Shown here: one piece after another, positions 53,628 through 62,286 of the stretch
How the letters are laid out: every line of letters begins with the position of its first letter
Position numbering within the stretch: the first letter of the stretch is position 1
Assembly: GCF_014649775.1 (NCBI RefSeq)
Contig: NZ_BMTR01000003.1
Coordinates: 62,001-126,000 of the forward strand
Direction: 5' to 3'
Length of the DNA stretch: 64,000 nucleotides
DNA from: Streptomyces longisporoflavus
GTDB taxonomy: Bacteria > Actinomycetota > Actinomycetes > Streptomycetales > Streptomycetaceae
The notes under the pieces: generated by a model
What the model saw: only the letters and a program-made list of their open reading frames with translations
Databases searched by the model: none
What the model was told of the DNA's origin: nothing
Position numbers and translations under genes: made by a program

Positions 53628-53909
53628 ATGAACCGCAGTGAGCTGGTGGCCGCGCTGGCCGACCGCGCCGAGGTGACCCGCAAGGACGCCGACGCCGTGC
53701 TGGCGGCGTTCGCCGAGACCGTCGGCGAGATCGTTGCCAAGGGCGACGAGAAGGTCACCATCCCCGGCTTCCTGACCTTCGAGCGCACCCACCGTGCCGC
53801 TCGCACCGCCCGGAACCCGCAGACCGGCGAGCCGATCAACATCCCGGCCGGCTACAGCGTCAAGGTTTCGGCGGGCTCCAAGCTCAAGGAAGCCGCCAAG
53901 GGCAAGTAG
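53628..53909 (+). CDS. hup: HU-family DNA-binding protein
   Basis: A 93-residue nucleoid protein that bends DNA without sequence specificity. MNRSELVAALADRAEVTRKDADA at the start and the beta-arm region TAARNPQTGEPINIPAGY, with the conserved proline that intercalates (shown in two halves: RTARNPQTGEPINIPA), are typical. It has no long Lys-rich tail, so it is the short HU-type and not HupS. ATG at 53628. Confidence 0.97.
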   Translation: MNRSELVAALADRAEVTRKDADAVLAAFAETVGEIVAKGDEKVTIPGFLTFERTHRAARTARNPQTGEPINIPAGYSVKVSAGSKLKEAAKGK

Positions 53910-53925
53910 CCTCAAGGCAGCAAGC

Positions 53926-53962
53926 AGAAGGGGCGGTCACCCGGTGGGTGACCGCCCCTTCT
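53926..53962. terminator. bidirectional terminator between hup and murA
   Basis: A 17-base-pair stem (53926-53942 with 53946-53962) and a GGT loop, 17 bases after the hup stop and 39 bases from the convergent murA stop. The tails are short T-runs on both strands. Confidence 0.9.
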
Positions 53963-54000
53963 GTGTGTTCCGTACGCGCGTGCGCGTGTGTGACCGGGCT

Positions 54001-55344
54001 CTAGGCGAGCGTCGCCCTGCCGGGCAGCTCCACCTTCGCGCCGAGCTCCACGAGCTTGTCCATGAAGTTCTCGTAGCCGCGGTTGATCAGGTCGATGCCG
54101 TGCACGCGGGACGTGCCCTGCGCCGCCAGAGCCGCGATCAGGTACGAGAAGCCGCCGCGCAGGTCGGGAATGACCAGATCGGCGCCCTGGAGCTTCGTGG
54201 GGCCGCTCACGACCGCCGAGTGGAGGAAGTTGCGCTGCCCGAAGCGGCAGTCGGAACCGCCGAGGCACTCGCGGTAGAGCTGGATGTGTGCGCCCATCTG
54301 GTTGAGCGCGGAGGTGAAGCCCAGCCGCGACTCGTACACCGTCTCGTGCACGATCGACAGGCCCGCGGCCTGCGTCAGGGCGACGACGAGCGGCTGCTGC
54401 CAGTCCGTCTGGAAGCCGGGGTGCACGTCCGTCTCCAGGGCGATCGCGTTGAGCGAGCCGCCCGGGTGCCAGAAGCGGATGCCCTCGTCGTCGATCTCGA
54501 AGGCACCGCCCACCTTCCGGTAGGTGTTCAGGAACGTCATCATCGAGCGCTGCTGCGCGCCGCGGACGTAGATGTTGCCTTCGGTCGCCAGGGCCGCGGA
54601 AGCCCAGGAGGCGGCCTCCAGGCGGTCCGAGAGGGCGTGGTGGTTGTAGCCGCCCAGGCTGTCGACACCGGTGACCCTTATGGTCCGGTCGGTGTCCATC
54701 GCGATGATCGCGCCCATTTTCTGCAGGACGCAGATGAGGTCTTCGATCTCGGGCTCGACGGCGGCGTTCGAGAGCTCGGTGACGCCTTCCGCGAGCACGG
54801 CGGTGAGGAGCACCTGCTCGGTGGCGCCGACGGAGGGGTACGGCAGCTTGATCTTCGTGCCGCGCAGCCGCTGCGGGGCCTCCAGGTACTGGCCGCCCTC
54901 ACGCTTCTCGATCGTGGCGCCGAACTGGCGGAGCACCTCGAAGTGGAAGTCGATGGGCCGGCCGCCGATGTCGCAGCCGCCGAGGCCGGGGATGAAGGCG
55001 TGCCCGAGGCGGTGCAGGAGCGGCCCGCAGAAGAGAATCGGGATGCGCGACGACCCGGCGTGGGCGTCGATGTCCGCGACGTTGGCACTCTCCACGTGCG
55101 AGGGGTCCATGACCAGCTCGCCCGGCTCCTCACCGGGGCGGACCGTCACGCCATGCAGCTGCAGGAGTCCGCGTACGACGCGCACGTCACGGATGTCGGG
55201 GACATTGCGCAGCCTGCTCGGAGCGCTGCCGAGCAGCGCGGCGACCATGGCCTTGGGCACGAGGTTCTTCGCGCCGCGGACACGGATCTCGCCCTCCAGC
55301 GGGGTTCCGCCGTGGACAAGCAGTACATCGTCGGTGACGGTCAT
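54001..55344 (-). CDS. murA: UDP-N-acetylglucosamine 1-carboxyvinyltransferase MurA
   Basis: A 447-residue enzyme for the first committed step of peptidoglycan synthesis, addition of enolpyruvyl to UDP-GlcNAc. GAKNLVPK near residues 24-31 carries the catalytic Lys, and the fosfomycin-target Cys is present at 124 (GLGGCDIGGRPIDFHF, shown here in part as GGCDIGGRP). Mycobacteria have Asp there, so this form should be fosfomycin-sensitive. It is one of two MurA-type proteins expected in Streptomyces. Start ATG at 55344. Confidence 0.95.
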   Translation of the reverse strand: MTVTDDVLLVHGGTPLEGEIRVRGAKNLVPKAMVAALLGSAPSRLRNVPDIRDVRVVRGLLQLHGVTVRPGEEPGELVMDPSHVESANVADIDAHAGSSRIPILFCGPLLHRLGHAFIPGLGGCDIGGRPIDFHFEVLRQFGATIEKREGGQYLEAPQRLRGTKIKLPYPSVGATEQVLLTAVLAEGVTELSNAAVEPEIEDLICVLQKMGAIIAMDTDRTIRVTGVDSLGGYNHHALSDRLEAASWASAALATEGNIYVRGAQQRSMMTFLNTYRKVGGAFEIDDEGIRFWHPGGSLNAIALETDVHPGFQTDWQQPLVVALTQAAGLSIVHETVYESRLGFTSALNQMGAHIQLYRECLGGSDCRFGQRNFLHSAVVSGPTKLQGADLVIPDLRGGFSYLIAALAAQGTSRVHGIDLINRGYENFMDKLVELGAKVELPGRATLA

Positions 55345-55589
55345 GAATCTCGCGTTCCGATTGGATGGACGGGTGGACCAAAGGGCAAGCGTAATGGGCG
55401 TGTACCCCCTTCCCGTAAGGCCAAGTGCGTCCAGAACACGTCATGAGTTCGTGACAACACGAACCGTTCGGAACCGGACACTCCGGGTCACCGCCGAAAA
55501 AGTGCGCTCCGGACGCGCCAGTGCGCCCCTGAGCTGCATTCACTCCTGTACGGGCATTGCCTCCCCCCGCGGGGCAAAGATGCGGGATC

Positions 55590-56207
55590 ATGTCGTTCAT
55601 GACCGAGGTGTCCTCGCTCACAGGGCGGCTGCTCGTGGCCACGCCTGCCCTGGCGGACCCGAACTTCGACCGCGCGGTGGTGCTGCTCCTCGACCACGAC
55701 GAGGAGGGCTCACTCGGCGTGGTCCTCAACCGGCCCACGCCGGTGGACGTCGCGGACATCCTGGAGGGCTGGGGCGACTTGGCGGGCGCGCCGGGGGTCG
55801 TCTTCCAGGGCGGCCCCGTCTCGCTCGACTCCGCGCTCGGCGTGGCGGTGATCCCCGGTGAGGAGGGCTCCGCTCCGTCCTCTCCCCGCTCCCGGCCGCG
55901 CCCGGTCAGAGGGGAGCCGATCGGCTGGCGCCGCGTGCACGGCGCGATCGGCCTGGTCGACCTGGACACACCCCCCGAACTACTGGCCCCCGCACTGGGC
56001 TCCCTGCGCATCTTCGCCGGCTACGCGGGCTGGGGCCCGGGCCAACTAGAGGACGAACTGGCGGAGGGCGCCTGGTACGTGGTCGAGTCAGAACCCGGCG
56101 ACGTCTCCTCGCCGTCCCCGGAGCGCTTGTGGCGAGCGGTACTCCGCCGACAGCGGAGCGAGCTGGCCATGGTGGCGACTTATCCGGATGACGCTTCGCT
56201 GAACTGA
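55590..56207 (+). CDS. YqgE/AlgH family protein
   Basis: A 205-residue conserved bacterial protein of unknown function. Core motifs are LTGRLLVATPALADPNFDRA, VVLNRPTP and GGPV. The family has a beta-barrel-like fold and no known catalytic residues. ATG at 55590 or, nine bases later, at 55599 starts it; both fit. Divergent from murA over a 245-base region with no clear palindrome. Confidence 0.88.
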   Translation: MSFMTEVSSLTGRLLVATPALADPNFDRAVVLLLDHDEEGSLGVVLNRPTPVDVADILEGWGDLAGAPGVVFQGGPVSLDSALGVAVIPGEEGSAPSSPRSRPRPVRGEPIGWRRVHGAIGLVDLDTPPELLAPALGSLRIFAGYAGWGPGQLEDELAEGAWYVVESEPGDVSSPSPERLWRAVLRRQRSELAMVATYPDDASLN

Positions 56208-56374
56208 GCGGGCGGCGCCTCAGAACGGTCCTCGGTAGCGTGACCACGCGTGACACGGATAGCGTCGTGATGCGTACTTGACGTCTTGCATACGGGAGTT
56301 GACCGTGAAGCGCCGCAATCCGCCCAAGTCACCCGCTCTCGCGGTGGCTTCGTATGCGCGGGGGGTATGAGCCC

Positions 56375-56689
56375 GTGTCGGACAGAACCAGATACGACCT
56401 CGACCTCATCAAAGATTGCTCGGAGTCGCTTTACCGCATCCACCGTGAGTTCAAGGAGAACGGCGACCCTTCCGACGGCTACGAGAAGGACTTGGGCAGC
56501 GACAAGCTGCGCGAGATTTTCGACGATTTCTCCACCACGTGGAAGAAAACGCGCAAGAAGCTCAACAAGGACATCGAAAACCTCGCCAAGATCACGGCTG
56601 ATGCCGCCAAGGCGTACGAGGACATTGACCACGAGCTCGCGCAAGCGCTCCGGGACGCCAAGAAGAGTGGAAAGAAGGGGAAGAAGTGA
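56375..56689 (+). CDS. small helical WXG100-like protein
   Basis: A 104-residue, charged, all-helical protein. A turn near the middle (around residues 30-45) separates two long helices, and aromatic/Gly pairs are scattered, giving the hairpin layout of WXG100 proteins, though no exact W-x-G is present. The end is Lys-rich (DAKKSGKKGKK). GTG at 56375 has a G-run about 11 bases upstream. Stop overlaps the next gene by GTGA. It is probably a partner or chaperone of the large protein downstream. Confidence 0.6.
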   Translation: MSDRTRYDLDLIKDCSESLYRIHREFKENGDPSDGYEKDLGSDKLREIFDDFSTTWKKTRKKLNKDIENLAKITADAAKAYEDIDHELAQALRDAKKSGKKGKK

Positions 56690-57960
56690 GCAGGCGGCCG
56701 AGCGACTGGACCCCTCTCTATGACTCCGACCCGGTGCCGGGTGATCCGTATGAGGTCGCGCGCCTCGGCAAGAAGCTGCGCGGCATGGCGGAGGAGATCG
56801 ACAAGCAGGCGCGGAACATCAAGGCACTGGCGTCCGTCGAGAGCTGGGACAGCGACGCCGGGCGCGCCTTCCACGAGGTTGCAGGCGACACAGCGGGGCG
56901 TCTGAAGAAAGCGTTCGATCGCTATGACGAGGCTGCGGACGCTCTGGGCACCAAGGTCAGGGAGGGCGAGTCCAAGGAGTACGCCAGCGAGTTGCACCGG
57001 GCGCAGCGCATGGCGGACAAGGCGCTTGAGGAGTTCCGTAAGGCGGAGGTCGAGCAGAAGGCCGCCATGAAGGAGCTGGAGAAAACCAAGGGGACGGTGC
57101 CGTCGTCGAAGGAGGACGGTACCGAACGCACGAAGCAGCAGAAGAAGCAGGACGACGCCACCTCGGTGATGGCTCACCACCGACAGCAGATCATGAACGC
57201 GGTGGAGATCCGCGATGACGCGGCGAGTGCGGCTGCGAAGAAGATCAAGACCGTGATTCATCACGACGGGGTCCGGGATCCTGGTGGGTTCATGAACTGG
57301 ATCGCGGATCACGCAGATTGGTTCACGGCCGCGGCGACAGTTCTCGCAGTGGCGGCTCTGGTGGCAGCGGTCGTCCTGACGGGTGGCGCTGCCGCTTTCC
57401 TCATTGTCGCTGCCGCCGCGATGAGTGCTACTGCCTTGTCTGGTCGGTTGTACGATCTTTTTGCGCGGGGCGGAAAGTTCGATTGGATGGCGATCACCAT
57501 CGACGTGCTGGGTATCATTCCTGGCCTCGGCGCTCTGAAGGGGCTCACCGCGGCTGCCAAGGGTGCGCGCCTTACCACCGCGCAGCGCACCGTATGGGGA
57601 ATGTTCACCAACGGCATCGCAGTGAAGAACATCAACCGAGGTGCCGGCGTCGCGTCCAAGCTGCTGGGCAAATGGGGTTCGAAGATCCCGGCCGGAGGCT
57701 GGCATCCGGAGAACGTCACCCGCTTCATCAAGGGGGCCGCCCTGACCAAACTGGGGGTGGACTCCTTCATCAAACTGCAGCGCATCCTGCCACCAGAGGA
57801 TGACAAACCGAACCACATCACCCCTGGGACGGGCCCAGGCGCTCGCCCTCACCCGGGTACGCCACCAAGTACGCCGTCGACGCCGAGTACGCCCTCGCCC
57901 TCGCCGCGGCCGAGCCCGGCCTCCGCGCCATTCCACGGTGCACTGGCGCCCGCAGGGTAA
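56686..57960 (+). CDS. putative type VII secretion-like protein without recognised toxin domain
   Basis: A 424-residue protein. Residues 1-100 form a WXG-like helical hairpin (DPYEVARLGKKLRGMAEEID, VESWDSDAGRAFHEVAGD with W-x-S-D in the turn). A charged coiled coil follows to ~170. Residues ~205-280 are a hydrophobic block (ATVLAVAALVAAVVLTGGAA, IDVLGIIPGLGALKGL) as found in actinobacterial polymorphic toxins as the region before the toxin. The C-terminus is a Ser/Pro/Thr-rich tail, with no nuclease, deaminase or other toxin motif I can see. So the chassis looks complete but the effector end is missing or novel. GTG at 56686 overlaps the small gene. Confidence 0.7.
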   Translation: MSRRPSDWTPLYDSDPVPGDPYEVARLGKKLRGMAEEIDKQARNIKALASVESWDSDAGRAFHEVAGDTAGRLKKAFDRYDEAADALGTKVREGESKEYASELHRAQRMADKALEEFRKAEVEQKAAMKELEKTKGTVPSSKEDGTERTKQQKKQDDATSVMAHHRQQIMNAVEIRDDAASAAAKKIKTVIHHDGVRDPGGFMNWIADHADWFTAAATVLAVAALVAAVVLTGGAAAFLIVAAAAMSATALSGRLYDLFARGGKFDWMAITIDVLGIIPGLGALKGLTAAAKGARLTTAQRTVWGMFTNGIAVKNINRGAGVASKLLGKWGSKIPAGGWHPENVTRFIKGAALTKLGVDSFIKLQRILPPEDDKPNHITPGTGPGARPHPGTPPSTPSTPSTPSPSPRPSPASAPFHGALAPAG

Positions 57961-57969
57961 GGAGAGCAT

Positions 57970-58557
57970 GTGCTGACAAGCGATTTCCACGCCATGGAGA
58001 ACCGCCAGTTTGTCGACGACGGAGGGGAGGTTCACGACCTGATCCCTGCCAGTGTCATCGCCACTGTCCCAGCGGCCCGTGAGGCCGCGGAAAGATATGG
58101 CAAGGAGGTGGACTTCGATTTCCTCGACGACGAAGCTGTGCTCCGGCTGCTGTTCTATCGGAGCCAGGACACGTCGAAAGCGGGAGTTCTCGGCTGCCTT
58201 TTTGCGCTGCCCGTGGTCGTTTTCGTGGCCGGTGCATGGCCGTTCTGGGACTTGGTCGCCTCGACGAGGCCACGGCCGTTCCAGGTCGGGTTCATCGTTG
58301 CGGATGCCTTGATCGTCTGCGGTTTGCTGCTTGCGATGTACCTGTTGAGGCGACGCAGCTTGCTTGACGTGTCCAATCGCAACATGCGGTGCCGAGTGCG
58401 TCTCTACCGGAAGATCGTCGTCATTGCCCGCAACGGTGGTGCCGACGTACCCCTTCTGTATCCCCACTACGGCATGTACGCATCGTCGCGGAAGTTCTTC
58501 CCCGGCGCACCGGAGCTACCGGCTCCGTCCCTTCCGGAAGGTAATGCCCCCAAGTGA
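57970..58557 (+). CDS. two-helix membrane protein of unknown function
   Basis: A 195-residue protein. An acidic N-terminal ~75 residues is followed by two helices (VLGCLFALPVVVFVAGAW and VGFIVADALIVCGLLLAMYL), then a basic region (RRRSLLDVSNRN) and ~60 cytoplasmic residues. GTG at 57970 begins ten bases after the large gene, and its stop overlaps the next by GTGA. It could be an immunity or anchoring protein for the large secreted candidate, by position only. Confidence 0.6.
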   Translation: MLTSDFHAMENRQFVDDGGEVHDLIPASVIATVPAAREAAERYGKEVDFDFLDDEAVLRLLFYRSQDTSKAGVLGCLFALPVVVFVAGAWPFWDLVASTRPRPFQVGFIVADALIVCGLLLAMYLLRRRSLLDVSNRNMRCRVRLYRKIVVIARNGGADVPLLYPHYGMYASSRKFFPGAPELPAPSLPEGNAPK

Positions 58558-59267
58558 CCGCCCCCACTGTGCCGTCCCGCCTGGAATTCATTCCCACGCA
58601 GGCGGCACCCGACGTCAATGATATAGAGGCCGATGGTATTCACGTCCGCTGGGTGATGCCGGAGATCTTCCACGACATTCCCATTCACGTGGAGGACGAG
58701 GACGAGGCGGTCCGGCTCATTGAGGAACTCGCCCAGAAGGCGCTGCCCGGAACCGAGGTCGAGGAGTGGCTGAAGTTCGCGGTAATTTGCGCTCTCGGCA
58801 TGGACGATCTGCTGGCGGCGGGCGCCGAGTTCGCGGCTGTCTGCGTCGGTGCGGTTGATGAGACCCCGTGCACGGCCACCGTCTACGCGGCGCTGACCGA
58901 CAGCCCTGAAGGCGACGATCAGGATCCGATCGCGGCAATTGCGTCCAGCCTGCGGCGGGAGGACATGGGTGAAGTCACGGAAATCCAACTCCCGTGTGGC
59001 CCCGCGGTGTCGTGCACCGGCACGCGCGAGGACAAGGTGACCGGCGAGCTGACGGAGGATCCGCAGGGTCTTGCCCTTCCGACGTCGTTCATCCGCGTCT
59101 ACGTCCCGCTGCCGAACGGCACCACGCTGGTGATGGAGATGAGCACGCCGACACCGGCGGGGTGGGATCCGTTTGCAACGATGTTCGGGAACATCGTGAG
59201 CAGCATCCGCTTGTTCGAGGCGGACGGCGAGCCACTGATCATCCCGGATCTGGACGCGGTCGCATGA
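58554..59267 (+). CDS. cytosolic protein of unknown function, cassette gene 4
   Basis: A 237-residue acidic protein without signal or membrane segment. It ends in NGTTLVMEMSTPTPAGWDPF and IVSSIRLFEADGE, which has the same general pattern as the end of the next protein (LVLAFSVPLSG ... AIAYSLRWV). Both suggest an alpha/beta fold such as the Mog1/PsbP or EspG-like type. It overlaps its neighbours on both sides (GTGA, ATGA). A chaperone or immunity role is possible, not shown. Confidence 0.6.
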   Translation: MTAPTVPSRLEFIPTQAAPDVNDIEADGIHVRWVMPEIFHDIPIHVEDEDEAVRLIEELAQKALPGTEVEEWLKFAVICALGMDDLLAAGAEFAAVCVGAVDETPCTATVYAALTDSPEGDDQDPIAAIASSLRREDMGEVTEIQLPCGPAVSCTGTREDKVTGELTEDPQGLALPTSFIRVYVPLPNGTTLVMEMSTPTPAGWDPFATMFGNIVSSIRLFEADGEPLIIPDLDAVA

Positions 59268-59812
59268 GCGACACCATGGCGCCGCCTTCGGACTACCGGA
59301 TCCTCGTACCCCGCGATTGGTTCCGCGTCGACCTGACGCTGGAGCGGTGGCGCAGTCAGCTGAAAACGTTCGTGGACCGGGAGGCGGCGGACAGCGGTGT
59401 CTCCGGGGAGACGCGGCGCGGCGTCTGGACGACTTTGCGCAACACCGCCGAGACCGGGGTCGCGCAGGGGGCACTGGAGTTCTTCCTCAAGACCGAGGCG
59501 CCCCAGGACTCGGCCTGCCCCGCTTCGCTATTGGTCTCTCTGTTGCCCACGCCTCCTGGGCTTGCGCCGGACGTCGCCGATCTGGCAGAGACACTGACCC
59601 GGCGTAGGGGGGCGGGGACGCAGATCACCACCGGCGAGTTCCCGGCAGGGGACGTGGTCCGCGCCGTCACGGAGACGACGTTGGACTTCCATGTGCGCAT
59701 GCCCGGCGGCGTGGGCTATCTGGTCCTCGCGTTCTCCGTGCCGCTGAGTGGTACGGAGAGCTCTATGGGTGATCTGTGTGACGCGATCGCGTACTCGTTG
59801 AGGTGGGTGTGA
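59264..59812 (+). CDS. cytosolic protein of unknown function, cassette gene 5
   Basis: A 182-residue protein of the same size class and apparent fold as the upstream one: an N-terminal YRILVPRDWFRVDLTLERWR, a Glu/Thr middle, then GGVGYLVLAFSVPLSGTES and a C-terminal helix. ATG at 59264 overlaps the upstream stop. Last gene of the cassette. The two proteins are likely a diverged pair; the similarity is structural by eye, not a strong sequence match. Confidence 0.6.
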   Translation: MSDTMAPPSDYRILVPRDWFRVDLTLERWRSQLKTFVDREAADSGVSGETRRGVWTTLRNTAETGVAQGALEFFLKTEAPQDSACPASLLVSLLPTPPGLAPDVADLAETLTRRRGAGTQITTGEFPAGDVVRAVTETTLDFHVRMPGGVGYLVLAFSVPLSGTESSMGDLCDAIAYSLRWV

Positions 59813-59948
59813 GGCACGGCTGAGGGTGAGGACGAGGAGATGAGCGAGGGCGCGTTCGTGGTCTGGCCACCGGGGGCATCACGCGACTGCTGCCCGCGCG
59901 GGCACAGGCGATGCCCGTAAGCGGTCCGCGTAGGTACCCTTGGATGCC

Positions 59949-60257
59949 ATGAGCACTCTTGAGCCCGAGCCCGAGCGCGGGGCAGGTACGGGGACCCTCG
60001 TTGAGCCGACGCCGCAGGTGTCGAGCGGTGACGGTGACCACGAGCGCTTCGCGCATTATGTCCAGAAGGACAAGATCATGGCGAGCGCGCTGGACGGTAC
60101 GCCCGTCGTCGCGCTCTGCGGCAAAGTGTGGGTGCCGGGTCGTGACCCGAAGAAGTACCCCGTCTGCCCCATGTGCAAGGAGATCTACGAGTCCATGAGC
60201 GCCGGCGGCGACAAGGACAAGGGCGGCAAGGACGGCAAGGGCGGCGGGAAGAAGTAG
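59949..60257 (+). CDS. DUF3039 family protein
   Basis: A 102-residue actinobacterial protein. The core FAHYVQKDKIMASALDG, VVALCGKVWVP and VCPMCKEIYE has a C-x-G and a CxxC pair, suggesting zinc binding. The tail is a Gly/Lys-rich run. ATG at 59949, or TTG three codons upstream. Role unknown. A terminator follows. Confidence 0.85.
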   Translation: MSTLEPEPERGAGTGTLVEPTPQVSSGDGDHERFAHYVQKDKIMASALDGTPVVALCGKVWVPGRDPKKYPVCPMCKEIYESMSAGGDKDKGGKDGKGGGKK

Positions 60258-60310
60258 CCCGCGCCCGCACCCCACCCGCACCGGGAAGCCGTTACGAGCC
60301 TCCTCGCCTC

Positions 60311-60339
60311 AGGGGCGTTGCGTGTACCGCAACGCCCCT
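60311..60339 (+). terminator. rho-independent terminator after DUF3039 gene
   Basis: A 12-base-pair perfect stem (60311-60322 with 60328-60339) with a TGTAC loop, followed by TTTT. Confidence 0.92.
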
Positions 60340-60373
60340 TTTGCGTTGTGCAACCGCGTGGCAGCCTCGCCGC

Positions 60374-61990
60374 ATGACCTTTGAGCAACTCATCCCCGCG
60401 CCCGCGCGCGCCGAGGGACCGCATTCCGAAGGCTTCATCCTCGACTCGTCGACCGCGCTGCGGGCCGGCCCCGGCACCGAGTCCACCGAGCGCTGGCTGC
60501 GCGCCACCCTCGGCGGCGCGCTCGGTCTGCCCCTGGCGCCGGGTGAGGGCGCCGGTGTCTCGCTGGCGGTCGATGACTCCCTCGCCCCCGAGGCGTACCG
60601 GCTCAGCGCGACACAGAGCGGTATCGAGATCGCAGGCGGCGCCGCACCCGGCGTCTTCTGGGGTGCGCAGACCCTGCGCCAGCTCGTCGGTCCCGAGGCG
60701 TTCCGGCGGGCCCCGCTGCGGGCGGCCGGGCGGTACGCCGTCCCCGGGTGCCTCATCGAGGACAGCCCGCGCTTCGGCTGGCGGGGCATGATGCTCGACG
60801 TGGCCCGGCATTTCATGCCCAAGGACGGTGTTCTGCGGTACCTGGACCTGCTCGCCGCCCACAAGCTGAACGTCTTCCACTTCCACCTCTCCGACGACCA
60901 GGGCTGGCGCGTCGAGATCAAGCGCTACCCGAAGCTGACGGAGGAGTCGTCCTGGCGGCCGCGCACGAAGTGGGGACACCGCGCCTCCGAGCTGTGGAAC
61001 GACACCCCGCACGGCGGCTTCTACACGCAGGACGACATCCGCGAGATCGTCGCGTACGCCCATGAGCGGCACATCGCCGTCGTACCCGAGATCGACATCC
61101 CCGGGCACTCGCAGGCCGCCATCCACGCCTACCCGGAGCTCGGCAACACCGACGTCGTCGACACCGCGTCGCTCGGCGTCTGGGACAGCTGGGGCGTCAA
61201 TCCGAACGTCCTCGCACCGACCGAGAACACCCTCCGTTTCTACGAGGGCGTGTTCGAGGAGCTGCTGGAGCTCTTTCCCTCCACCTTCATCCACGTGGGA
61301 GGGGACGAGTGCCCCAAGGACCAGTGGAAGGCGTCGCCCGCCGCGCAGGCCCGCATCAAGGAACTGGGCGTCGGTGACGAGGACGGGCTGCAGAGCTGGT
61401 TCATCCGGCACTTCGACAGCTGGCTCACGGCTCGCGGGCGCCGGCTCATCGGCTGGGACGAGATCCTCGAAGGGGGCCTCGCCGACGGAGCCACCGTGTC
61501 CTCCTGGCGTGGATACGGGGGCGGCATCGCGGCGGCCAAGGCAGGTCACGACGTCGTCATGTGCCCCGAGCAGCAGGTGTACTTGGACCACCGCCAGGAC
61601 GGCGGCCCCGACGAGCCCGTGCCCATCGGCTTCGTCCGCACCCTGGAGGACGTGTACCGCTTCGAGCCGGTGCCGCCGCAGCTCACCGAGGAGGAGGCCC
61701 GGCACGTGCTCGGAACCCAGGCCAACGTCTGGACCGAGGTGATGGAGTACCACGCACGCGTGGACTACCAGGTGTTCCCGCGCCTCGCCGCCTTCGCCGA
61801 GGTCGCCTGGAGCACGCTGCCGGCGCCCGCCGAGCGTGACTTCGCGGACTTCGAGCGGCGAATGACTCCGCATTACGCGCGACTTGACGCACTCGGCGTC
61901 GACTACCGCCCGCCCGGCGGCCCGTTGCCGTGGCAGAAGCGCCCGGGTGTGCTCGGACGCCCGATCGACGGGGCGCCCCCGAACGTGTGA
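60374..61990 (+). CDS. beta-N-acetylhexosaminidase, GH20
   Basis: A 538-residue enzyme that removes terminal GlcNAc or GalNAc from chito-oligosaccharides or wall fragments, by substrate-assisted catalysis. A GH20b-type N-domain (AYRLSATQSGIEIAGG) leads into the barrel: FGWRGMMLDVARHF, FHFHLSDDQGWR and the acidic pair Asp311-Glu312 (HVGGDECPK). There is no signal peptide, so it acts in the cytoplasm on imported sugars. ATG at 60374 has a weak ribosome site. No DasR site was seen upstream. It may release GlcNAc from cell-wall or chitin-derived material. Confidence 0.93.
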   Translation: MTFEQLIPAPARAEGPHSEGFILDSSTALRAGPGTESTERWLRATLGGALGLPLAPGEGAGVSLAVDDSLAPEAYRLSATQSGIEIAGGAAPGVFWGAQTLRQLVGPEAFRRAPLRAAGRYAVPGCLIEDSPRFGWRGMMLDVARHFMPKDGVLRYLDLLAAHKLNVFHFHLSDDQGWRVEIKRYPKLTEESSWRPRTKWGHRASELWNDTPHGGFYTQDDIREIVAYAHERHIAVVPEIDIPGHSQAAIHAYPELGNTDVVDTASLGVWDSWGVNPNVLAPTENTLRFYEGVFEELLELFPSTFIHVGGDECPKDQWKASPAAQARIKELGVGDEDGLQSWFIRHFDSWLTARGRRLIGWDEILEGGLADGATVSSWRGYGGGIAAAKAGHDVVMCPEQQVYLDHRQDGGPDEPVPIGFVRTLEDVYRFEPVPPQLTEEEARHVLGTQANVWTEVMEYHARVDYQVFPRLAAFAEVAWSTLPAPAERDFADFERRMTPHYARLDALGVDYRPPGGPLPWQKRPGVLGRPIDGAPPNV

Positions 61991-62011
61991 GGCACACCCC
62001 GTAGTCCGCGT

Positions 62012-62048
62012 GTCGGGCTGCCCGCGCTGTCAGCGTGGGCAGCCGGAC
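62012..62048 (+). terminator. hairpin after the hexosaminidase gene
   Basis: A long stem of 18 pairing positions (62012-62029 with 62031-62048), including one mismatch and one wobble, starts 21 bases after the stop. The tip is tight, so four to five bases probably open as the loop. The rest of the 296-base gap to the next gene holds no gene. Confidence 0.75.
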
Positions 62049-62286
62049 GAAAGGCGTACAAGAGTCACCGAAGAGTGGCAATTCCCGCTGACCGGCGAGG
62101 GCGTGCGAAACGGCACATCTTCCGGGTCTGCGGACGAATGACTCCTAGCGGACCCCCGCGCCGGGGGCCGGGGAAGATGTGCCAGAGTTGCCACGTCCGG
62201 GCCGTGAGCACGTACCGTACGGCGGAACAGGCGTAACGGTGAGAACGGCGAGAAAGCCGCCGGGCATCGGGAAGGGGCAGCCGGTT

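Noticed and set aside
53794-55446. 550-codon plus-strand open frame over murA
   Set aside because: It covers murA in antisense and starts inside hup in another frame; murA and hup explain the region.
60258-60373. DasR operator before the hexosaminidase
   Set aside because: No match to the TGGTCTAGACCA-type sequence; only the terminator of the previous gene is there.
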